DNA from: JBAXPV01 sp037132075
Lineage (GTDB): Bacteria > Bacteroidota > Bacteroidia > Bacteroidales > CAIXZF01
NCBI GenBank assembly: GCA_037132075.1
Contig: JBAXPV010000026.1
Span: 1 to 55,334, forward strand
Length of the DNA: 55,334 nucleotides
Direction of reading: 5' to 3'
Shown piece by piece: positions 15,361 to 22,662 of the stretch (position 1 is the first letter of the stretch; the number at the start of each line of letters is the position of its first letter). The notes under the pieces are model-generated. The model had not been told where the DNA came from. It did no database searches and saw only the letters and a list, made by a program, of their open reading frames with translations. Position numbers and translations under genes: made by a program.

Positions 15361-17381
15361 TGGTCATCGCCGGGTTCATTATATTGTTTTCTATTTTGGT
15401 GCTTATCCCTCTTCCCGGAAGAAGAACGAAAGCGATATTGATGTTCTCAGCTGTCCTGTCGGTTTCATTGATCAGCAGTTATTATGCAGTAAATGTCTTG
15501 AACGGAAACACCTTCGAATACATCCTTCAGGGTAGCAGCGTCACCGGGCCAATCCCTGTTCGTGGTGATGCCTTGTCGGGCTGGTTTGTCCTCATTATTA
15601 ACTTCGTATTTGTCACAGGAAGCTTTTATGGGACCTATTACCTGAGGCAATACAGAACCCTACAGAATAACATCAGCCTGCATGCCATCGCCTTTGTCAT
15701 TATGCATAGCGCAATGGTTTCTTTGTGTTTTATCCAGAACAGCCTGGTGTTCCTGATTATCTGGGAGATCATGGCGATGTCGGCATTTCTGACGATCATC
15801 ATGGAATATCAGAAAATCACCGTGATTAAAGCAGGGATCAATTACCTGATCCAGGCACATGTATCACTGGTTTTCCTGATGATGGGTTTTATCTACGTGG
15901 CTTTTAAAACCGGGAGTTATGATTTCAATGCGATAACGGCCTTTACTGCCGGTAATGTCGGGGCACAAGGCCTGGTCTTGTTTTTTCTTTTTTTTATCGC
16001 GTTTGCAATCAAAGCGGGTTTTGTCCCTTTTCATACCTGGCTGCCATACGCACATCCTGCCGCTCCTTCTCACGTTTCAGGCATCATGTCGGGGGTAATT
16101 ATTAAAATCGGAATTTTTGGAATATTGCGCATGCTGTTACTGATCCGGCTTGATTTCATTACAATCGGATATTTCATCATGATTGTCTCGCTGATCTCAG
16201 GATTGTATGGCGTGATGCTTGCCATCGTACAACACGATCTCAAGAAATTGCTCGCCTATCACAGCGTCGAAAATATTGGCATTATCGGCCTTGGGATCGG
16301 CCTGGGTTGTCTTGGATTGGGTTATGATAACGCGGTACTTACTTCTATTGGTTTTGCTGGCGCCTTACTTCATACTTTGAATCATGCCTTATTTAAATCC
16401 TTGTTATTTTTTACGGCAGGAAATGTTTACCAGCAAACCCACACCCTCAATATCGAGAAACTGGGCGGACTGATAAAAAAGATGCCTCAAACGGCGGCCT
16501 TGTTTTTAATTGCAGCCATCGCCATATGCGGAATCCCTCCATTTAATGGATTCGTTTCAGAATTCATCATCTATAACGGATTTTATGTGATGCTTCATAA
16601 CAGTGTTCTAGCTTCCCTTATTGCAATTATTTTTGCGATCATGGGGCTGGTGATGATCGGGGGACTGGCAATCTTTTGTTTTACCAAAGCTTTTGGGGTT
16701 GTTTTCCTGGGGAACCCCCGCCATGAACTGAAAGATGAAATTAAGGAAGTACCGTTTATACAATTAATTCCCCTATATCTGATTGCTTTTGTCATTGTGT
16801 TAATCGGGACTTTTCCCACGTGGTTTATTCATAGATTAATCAGCCCGGTGACATTATTTACAGGCCTGCTGCATGGTAATTTTATTCCGTTTGAGGGCAA
16901 TGCTTTGGCAGCCTTGCAGCCTGTCAGCTGGGCAGCCTGGCTGTTGATCCTGTTAAGTGGACTTGTGTTTGCAATTCGAAAATTAGTCATGAGCAAATCA
17001 ATGACCAGGCATGATGCCAGCTGGGGTTGTGCATATATTGCGCCCACAGCACGACAACAGTATACGGGTGGTTCCTTTGTCAGGTCATACAGCAAACTTT
17101 TTAAAATGGTACTTCTGGCAATTAAAAAAGAAAAAGACATTGAAGGGATATTCCCGGAAGCAGTTCATTATGAGACTCATCCTTATGACAAAGTCGAATA
17201 TTGGCTGATCGACAAGCCTTTGCGGGCTTACCATTCACTGATGAGTCGTTTCCTTTTCCTGCAAAATGGACGTTTACAGTTTTATATCCTTTATGGGATT
17301 ATTTTTATTGGTGCAGTGATCTGTATTCCCTTATTATATCAGGGGATGATCACTTTTATTGATTTTTTAAAACAATTATAA
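15360..17381 (+). CDS. HyfB/NuoL-like ion-translocating membrane subunit (second copy)
   Basis: This 673-aa protein is a tandem paralogue of the preceding gene with the same layout: Glu136 in IIWEIMAMSA, Lys218 in AFAIKAGFVPFHTW, Lys249 in GVIIKIGIFG, the YAHPAAPSHVSGIMSG block, and a tail with WGCAYIAPTARQQYTG. Classical Hyf complexes have one HyfB with this long tail plus HyfD and HyfF; here the second position is taken by another HyfB-like subunit. The ATG shares its A with the upstream stop (TAATG), so translation is coupled. The duplicated loops are similar throughout, which points to gene duplication within the operon or its ancestor. Confidence 0.9.
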   Translation: MVIAGFIILFSILVLIPLPGRRTKAILMFSAVLSVSLISSYYAVNVLNGNTFEYILQGSSVTGPIPVRGDALSGWFVLIINFVFVTGSFYGTYYLRQYRTLQNNISLHAIAFVIMHSAMVSLCFIQNSLVFLIIWEIMAMSAFLTIIMEYQKITVIKAGINYLIQAHVSLVFLMMGFIYVAFKTGSYDFNAITAFTAGNVGAQGLVLFFLFFIAFAIKAGFVPFHTWLPYAHPAAPSHVSGIMSGVIIKIGIFGILRMLLLIRLDFITIGYFIMIVSLISGLYGVMLAIVQHDLKKLLAYHSVENIGIIGLGIGLGCLGLGYDNAVLTSIGFAGALLHTLNHALFKSLLFFTAGNVYQQTHTLNIEKLGGLIKKMPQTAALFLIAAIAICGIPPFNGFVSEFIIYNGFYVMLHNSVLASLIAIIFAIMGLVMIGGLAIFCFTKAFGVVFLGNPRHELKDEIKEVPFIQLIPLYLIAFVIVLIGTFPTWFIHRLISPVTLFTGLLHGNFIPFEGNALAALQPVSWAAWLLILLSGLVFAIRKLVMSKSMTRHDASWGCAYIAPTARQQYTGGSFVRSYSKLFKMVLLAIKKEKDIEGIFPEAVHYETHPYDKVEYWLIDKPLRAYHSLMSRFLFLQNGRLQFYILYGIIFIGAVICIPLLYQGMITFIDFLKQL

Positions 17382-17382
17382 A

Positions 17383-18288
17383 ATGCTGAGTTTATTGTTA
17401 ACTATAATAGCTGCATTGTTTTTTACAGGTGTCATCATTCGCACCAAAAGCCTTGCCTCAGGAAGAAAAGGGCCTGGGATCTTTCAGCCGCTGCGCGATG
17501 TAGTTAGGTTGTTTAAAAAGGGAGCCGTTTACAGTACAACAACGAGCTTTGTGTTTCAGATCGCCCCCACAATTTATTTCTCAACTGTCGTTATGGCAAT
17601 GCTGGTGATTCCTTTTGGACAATCAAAAGGCGTGCTCAGCTTCAATGGTGACTTTATCTTCTTTGCCTATGTCCTGGCCTTGGGGAAATTTTTCAGCATC
17701 ATCTCGGCTATGGATACCGGAAGCAGCTTCGAAGGCATGGGTGCCAGCAGGGAAGCTCTATATTCTATGTTTGCCGAACCGGCCTTTTTTATCCTGATGG
17801 GCTCATTGGCCCTGCTCACAGGTTTCACCTCCTTCAACGAGATCTTTGCCGCTTTACACCTGGGTTCTTATATCAGTTACGCCGTCGCGGTGCTGGCCAC
17901 ATTTGTTCTGGTGATGATCACCATGGTTGAAAATAGCCGCATGCCTATCGATGACCCCAAAACGCATCTCGAGCTGACCATGATCCACGAAGTCATGATC
18001 CTTGACAACAGTGGTTTTGACCTCGGCCTGATCTTCACGGCAGGTTATCTAAAATTTGCACTATACGGAGCACTCGTGGTAAACCTTTTTATCGGCTCTA
18101 TTCCTGCCGCTTATGCCATTCCAATATTTTTTGTTATCCAGTTTTCGATGGCAGTATTCATCGGTATCGTCGAATCCTTTATGGCCCGTTTCCGAATGAA
18201 CCACAATGCTGAGTTTATCCTGGCCCTGACATCCGTTGCCTTGCTCATATTTTTTATGGTTGTTTCCCTTTTGGGTAAATTTATTTAA
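17383..18288 (+). CDS. HyfC/HycD/NuoH-like membrane anchor subunit
   Basis: This 301-aa membrane protein is the NuoH-type subunit that connects the peripheral arm to the ion channels. It keeps the signature ENSRMPIDDP followed by KTHLELTMIHEVM (residues 183-205), typical of HycD/HyfC/EchB, and the loop RDVVRLFKKG near residue 40 that contacts the peripheral module. About eight hydrophobic helices are visible. It starts one base after the stop of the second HyfB-like gene. Conserved acidic residues in the signature remain intact, so the membrane side of this subunit looks functional. Confidence 0.92.
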   Translation: MLSLLLTIIAALFFTGVIIRTKSLASGRKGPGIFQPLRDVVRLFKKGAVYSTTTSFVFQIAPTIYFSTVVMAMLVIPFGQSKGVLSFNGDFIFFAYVLALGKFFSIISAMDTGSSFEGMGASREALYSMFAEPAFFILMGSLALLTGFTSFNEIFAALHLGSYISYAVAVLATFVLVMITMVENSRMPIDDPKTHLELTMIHEVMILDNSGFDLGLIFTAGYLKFALYGALVVNLFIGSIPAAYAIPIFFVIQFSMAVFIGIVESFMARFRMNHNAEFILALTSVALLIFFMVVSLLGKFI

Positions 18289-18299
18289 TACATAGCATC

Positions 18300-18932
18300 A
18301 TGATTCATGTTATATTAATCGTCTTTCTGATCACGCTCTTTTACCTGGCCATTGCCAACCGGATGATGACCTATGTGAAAGTTCTCGCATTGCAGGGGTT
18401 TCTGCTTTTTTTCGTGGTGTTTTTGCAGCTCACGGAAATCAATACCCTGAACTTTGTACTCATCCTTTTAGAAACGATCGTTTTTAAGTCAATCGCAGTA
18501 CCAATCTTCCTTTCTTACCTTCTGAAAAGGAACAAAATTACCCGGGAAGCGGAACCTTTTTTACCCAACTTCGTCTCTCTGATCATAACCACGGTCATTG
18601 TGATCATTACGATCCTTATCGCCAACAGCATCAACGACGTTCATCTCGATAAGTTCTTTTTCGTAGTTGCCCTTTCTACATTGATCACAGGCTTATATTT
18701 CATCGCTTCAAGGCGGAAGATCATCACCCATGTCATGGGTTATCTCGTGATTGAAAACGGGGTCTTCGTACTCTCCCTTTCAGTCGGGAATGAAATGCCC
18801 ATGCTGGTGAACCTTGGGATCATGCTCGATATCTTCGCCTCAGTGCTGATTTTGGGGATTTTCCTTAATAAGATCGGGGATGTCTTTAAAGATGTCGGTG
18901 TTGATCAGCTAAGTAGTTTGAAAGATTATTAA
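18300..18932 (+). CDS. HyfE/NuoK-like membrane subunit
   Basis: This 210-aa hydrophobic protein has about six to seven helices; the second half resembles NuoK (MGYLVIENGVFVLSLSVG, a helix with the buried Glu of ENG). HyfE-type subunits combine a NuoK-like core with extra N-terminal helices, which matches the length. It starts 11 bp after the preceding stop and is followed by the HyfF-like gene after a clear AAGGAAGGA ribosome-binding stretch (18938-18946), one of the few Shine-Dalgarno-like sites here. Confidence 0.85.
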   Translation: MIHVILIVFLITLFYLAIANRMMTYVKVLALQGFLLFFVVFLQLTEINTLNFVLILLETIVFKSIAVPIFLSYLLKRNKITREAEPFLPNFVSLIITTVIVIITILIANSINDVHLDKFFFVVALSTLITGLYFIASRRKIITHVMGYLVIENGVFVLSLSVGNEMPMLVNLGIMLDIFASVLILGIFLNKIGDVFKDVGVDQLSSLKDY

Positions 18933-18950
18933 TCTTCAAAGGAAGGATTC

Positions 18951-20378
18951 ATGATAGAAATATATCTCATTGCAGCCTTTTTAATTGTGGCAGGCTTATT
19001 CTTTAACCGTAAGAAAACGGTGACATTCTCGCTGCTGGCGGTGTTTCTCATCCTGCAGTGGGGTTATACCCTCTATGCCTGTTTTCACTATAACCTTACT
19101 GAATTTGATTTCTTTACCTACGACTCCCTGGGTTTGCTCTTGCTGCTTACCCTGAGCTTTGTGAGCATTCCTGCCTTGATTCATAGTTGGATTTATCTTG
19201 AGAAACAAAATGCAAGACCTGAGTCAAGGGCAATATATTTCTCAGCCATTGTTTTGTTAATTTCCGCTATTGGCGCTGCATATCTTTCTAATCACATAGC
19301 AGTAACATGGATATTTACGGAAGTCACCACTTTGGCTGCCTCTGCTTTGATTTACCATCATCGTGATAGTCTGGCGCTGGAAGCAACTTGGAAATATGTC
19401 TTTATTTGTGCCATTAGCATCACCTTTGTCTTTATCGGGATACTGTTTCTCAGCTTGTCTCTTCAACATGCCGGCTCAGAAAATCTCTCTTTTAAGAATT
19501 TATTGGCCAATGCGGATAAACTGAACCCATTCTGGTTGCGGCTTTCCTTCCTCTTCATCTTTACCGGATTCACCGCAAAGCTTGGCCTCGTCCCAATGTT
19601 TACAGCAGGTATCGATGCCAAGGATAAAGCCCCGGCACCATCCGGTGCGCTCATGGCGAGTGTGCTGATGAACCTGGGATTTGTCGGCATTTTCAGGACT
19701 TATATCATCATCGCCAATACGCCTTTGCACCACTGGGCCAACCTGGTGATCGGGATCGCTGCCTTTCTGTCGGTGTTCGTCGCAACGGTATATATGATTA
19801 AGGTGAAGAACATAAAACGAATGCTGGCATATTCGGGCATTGAACATATGGGGCTGGTGATGCTGGGTATCGCCGCAGGCGGCATAGGTTATTATGCTGC
19901 GATTCTGCATGTGATTTTGCATGCCTTTGTCAAGTCGAGCCTGTTTTTCCAGTATTCGCAAATATTCAGGGTGTTTAAAAGCAAAAGCATTTATCAGACC
20001 GGGAACTATTTTAAATACAACACCACCGGGGCAATGGTCCTGCTGCTGGGTTTTATCTTTGCTACTGCCATGCCCCCTTCAGGTTTGTTTGTCAGTGAGT
20101 TTTTGATTTTTCGTGCACTCTTTGAAGCCGGGCAGATCTGGCTCCTCATTTTGGTCTTGTTGCTGCTCACCATGATAATCTGGTCTTTCGGGAAAAATGT
20201 ATTCAAGATTCTTTTTCTGCCTCCTATAGGCTTTGATGATACTAAGGTCATAAAAATCAGCCCATGGGAATCCTCAACTCAGTTTGTGCTGCTGGCAGCC
20301 GCAGTATATCTCGGATTGAATCCACCCGCAGAGTTTACAGCTTTGATCAGGGACAGTATCATTATGTTACCCAAATAA
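18951..20378 (+). CDS. HyfF/NuoN-like ion-translocating membrane subunit
   Basis: This 475-aa antiporter-like subunit is shorter than the two HyfB-like ones and has no long tail. Glu124 in WIFTEVTTLAASALIYH and Lys210 in GFTAKLGLVPM are the channel residues; AKDKAPAPSGALMASVLMNL follows, as in HyfF/MrpD proteins. About 14 helices are visible. With the two HyfB-like proteins it gives the complex three potential ion channels. The stop lies 2 bp before the ATG of the large-subunit gene. Confidence 0.9.
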   Translation: MIEIYLIAAFLIVAGLFFNRKKTVTFSLLAVFLILQWGYTLYACFHYNLTEFDFFTYDSLGLLLLLTLSFVSIPALIHSWIYLEKQNARPESRAIYFSAIVLLISAIGAAYLSNHIAVTWIFTEVTTLAASALIYHHRDSLALEATWKYVFICAISITFVFIGILFLSLSLQHAGSENLSFKNLLANADKLNPFWLRLSFLFIFTGFTAKLGLVPMFTAGIDAKDKAPAPSGALMASVLMNLGFVGIFRTYIIIANTPLHHWANLVIGIAAFLSVFVATVYMIKVKNIKRMLAYSGIEHMGLVMLGIAAGGIGYYAAILHVILHAFVKSSLFFQYSQIFRVFKSKSIYQTGNYFKYNTTGAMVLLLGFIFATAMPPSGLFVSEFLIFRALFEAGQIWLLILVLLLLTMIIWSFGKNVFKILFLPPIGFDDTKVIKISPWESSTQFVLLAAAVYLGLNPPAEFTALIRDSIIMLPK

Positions 20379-20380
20379 TT

Positions 20381-21886
20381 ATGAATTATATTTTTATATA
20401 TAACAATCAGGCAATTCCGATAACGACAATTCCGGTTCTGGATTATCAAGCCTTTTTCTCGCTGAATACAAATATGATCACAGATCATCCGGAAAGGCAT
20501 TGTGTGAACTATTTTGCTTACCCGCTTGGAGGAAATCTCAAACTGATCTGTTGTATTGCTGACGATAGTACACACGAGATCTGCATTTCAGCCTGTATCG
20601 TTGATATCGCAGCGACACTCATTTCATTCACAGCAGTTCATTTCTGTTTCGAGAAATTTGAACGTGAAATCCATGAGAATTTTGGAATAAACTATCTCGA
20701 TCATCCATGGCTGAAACCCGTTCGTTATTCTTTCAACCGTCACAAAAAGGCAGATATCGTTGCCAACTACCCATTTTTTGAGATCGACAGCGAAGAGTTG
20801 CATGAAGTTGGAGTAGGTCCTATTCATGCCGGTGTTATTGAGCCCGGTCATTTTCGTTTTTTGTGCAATGGGGAACAGATTTTACACCTCGAAATACAAT
20901 TGGGTTATCAGCATAGAGGAATAGAAGCCCTGTTTTTAAACAAGAAAAAACTCCTGCAAAGAGTGACACTTGCAGAGAGTATTGCAGGGGATACTGTCGT
21001 AGGACATAGCACTGCTTTTTCCATGCTTTGGGAGTGCTTATGCGGTTTTCAACCAACGCGAGAGATCGAATTCTCAAGAACTGTTGCACTTGAGCTCGAA
21101 CGAATCGCCATTCATACAGGCGACCTGAGTGCACTGTGTGCGGATATCGCTTACCAGCTAGGGGCATCGGTATTTGGGCGTTTGCGTACGCCGATCATCA
21201 ATTTCATGCAGGAATGGTGCGGGAACCGTCTTTCCAAAGGAATGATAAGACCAGGCCGTGATAAATTTCCATTAACCAAAGACCTGGCCCTGCGCCTGAT
21301 TGAAGTTCTGAATGTCTTCGAAGTAGATTTTGATGAAATGATCGAGGAACTTTTCAGCCTGCCTTCTGCTTTGTCTCGTTTCGAGCGGACAGGAGTGCTT
21401 ACCAATGAAAACATCCTGTCAATTGGAACGGTGGGTATGTCGGCCAGGATGTGCGGCTTAAACCGGGACATTCGTAAATCACATCCGAACGCCTTGTATC
21501 ACGAGCTGGCTCATGAGCCCATCATCAAAAATCATGGAGATGTATATTCAAGGGTTCAGATTCGCAAACAGGAAGTCGGACAGTCAATAACCTACATTCG
21601 GACACTCTTGCAAGAAATTCCCGACGATGATACGATGCATCATTCAGTTCCATTAAACGACCCAAAACCAGATACTTTCGTCTTGAGTCTCGTGGAAGGC
21701 TGGCGCGGGGAGATCTGTCATTGTGCCATTACAGATTCTAAGGGAGAATTGATCCTGTATAAAGTGAAAGATCCATCTTTTCATAACTGGCTGGCCCTTG
21801 CCCTGGCCGTGCGTAACAACGAAATTTCTGACTTCCCGGTCAACAACAAAAGCTTTAATCTGTCTTATTGCGGACATGATCTTTAA
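20381..21886 (+). CDS. NuoC-HyfG fusion, [NiFe]-ligand-free hydrogenase large-subunit homologue
   Basis: This 501-aa protein carries an N-terminal NuoC-like domain (to ~125, with DHPWLKPVRY) and a NuoD/HycE-like large subunit. GVGPIHAGVIEPGHFRF (residues 144-160), YQHRGIEALF and LERIAIHTGDLSAL are well conserved. The first [NiFe] motif, CGIC in true group-4 enzymes, reads AGDT here (202-205), and the protein ends at SYCGHDL, just where the second motif DPCxxC should begin. All four metal-ligand cysteines are thus absent, as known for Ehr complexes. The ATG at 20381 is used; the longer frame overlaps the upstream gene. A quinone-site-like or purely structural role is possible. Confidence 0.9.
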   Translation: MNYIFIYNNQAIPITTIPVLDYQAFFSLNTNMITDHPERHCVNYFAYPLGGNLKLICCIADDSTHEICISACIVDIAATLISFTAVHFCFEKFEREIHENFGINYLDHPWLKPVRYSFNRHKKADIVANYPFFEIDSEELHEVGVGPIHAGVIEPGHFRFLCNGEQILHLEIQLGYQHRGIEALFLNKKKLLQRVTLAESIAGDTVVGHSTAFSMLWECLCGFQPTREIEFSRTVALELERIAIHTGDLSALCADIAYQLGASVFGRLRTPIINFMQEWCGNRLSKGMIRPGRDKFPLTKDLALRLIEVLNVFEVDFDEMIEELFSLPSALSRFERTGVLTNENILSIGTVGMSARMCGLNRDIRKSHPNALYHELAHEPIIKNHGDVYSRVQIRKQEVGQSITYIRTLLQEIPDDDTMHHSVPLNDPKPDTFVLSLVEGWRGEICHCAITDSKGELILYKVKDPSFHNWLALALAVRNNEISDFPVNNKSFNLSYCGHDL

Positions 21887-21899
21887 TTGACACTGACTT

Positions 21900-22649
21900 A
21901 TGTACAACAACCTCAAAATACTATTCCACCAGGGGAAACAATTTATCCCTGATGTCACCAAAGCGAAGGTTCCCGGGATATTCCGCGGAAGGCCTGTCAT
22001 TAGTGAAGTTAAGGTAGACGATTCTGTCTTGGTAGAACTTTGCCCAACCGATGCCATCGCCACCAGTCCGCTGAGCATCGACCTCGGGAAATGTACTTTT
22101 TGTGGCGAATGTGCCCTTGCTTTTCCTGAGAAGATCCAGTTCACTATAGATTATAAAATTGCTACCAATGAGCGGGAAAGGCTGATCATCAAAGAAGGGG
22201 AGGAGCTTCCGCTTGAAATTAATCCGGCGGCTGTCAGAAAAGAGATCCACCGGCTTTTCGGACATTCCTTAAAGCTCCGCCAGGTCTCTGCGGGTGGCGA
22301 CAACAGCAACGAATGGGAGCTGAATGCTGCGAATAACGTGCAGTTCGACATGAGCCGATTCGGGATAGAGTTTGTCGCTTCTCCACGCCACGCTGATGGT
22401 ATTGTAATCACGGGTCCCATCACCGAAAACATGGCTGAACCCCTACAGATCTGCTACGATGCCACTCCCGATCCCAAAATCATTGTCCTTATAGGCACTG
22501 ATGCGATCAGCGGCGGCATCTTTGCCGACAGTCCTGCCATTGACCGCAGTTTCCTCGACAAATATCATGTCGATCTCTACATCCCCGGAAATCCAGCGCA
22601 TCCGCTGACGATTATCAATGGGTTGCTGGATTTAACGAGGAAGAAGTGA
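21900..22649 (+). CDS. Ferredoxin-HyfI fusion, cluster-depleted small-subunit homologue
   Basis: This 249-aa protein fuses a HyfH-like ferredoxin domain (1-~110) to a NuoB/HyfI-like small subunit (~125-249). The ferredoxin keeps Cys48 (CPTDAIA), Cys65, Cys68 and Cys71, enough for one 4Fe4S cluster; the last cysteine of the second motif is Phe75 and the first CxxCxxC is absent. The small subunit keeps MSRFGIEFVASPRHAD, the VITGPIT strand and DPKIIVLIG, but the four ligands of the proximal cluster are Asp134, Asn137, Asp201 (GTDAISGG) and Asn231 (PGNPAHP). It is the last gene of the operon and ends 13 bp before a convergent protease gene. Confidence 0.9.
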   Translation: MYNNLKILFHQGKQFIPDVTKAKVPGIFRGRPVISEVKVDDSVLVELCPTDAIATSPLSIDLGKCTFCGECALAFPEKIQFTIDYKIATNERERLIIKEGEELPLEINPAAVRKEIHRLFGHSLKLRQVSAGGDNSNEWELNAANNVQFDMSRFGIEFVASPRHADGIVITGPITENMAEPLQICYDATPDPKIIVLIGTDAISGGIFADSPAIDRSFLDKYHVDLYIPGNPAHPLTIINGLLDLTRKK

Positions 22650-22662
22650 TGGGAGGCAATTC

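Noticed and set aside
20264..20380. Longer start for the hydrogenase-like large subunit
   Set aside because: It would overlap the HyfF-like gene by 115 bp and adds residues without similarity; the ATG at 20381, 2 bp after the stop, fits the operon spacing.
13375..22649. Formate hydrogenlyase or H2-evolving [NiFe] hydrogenase
   Set aside because: The gene order fits Hyf, but the [NiFe] ligand motifs and the proximal-cluster cysteines are missing, and no hydrogenase maturation or formate dehydrogenase gene is present in the window.
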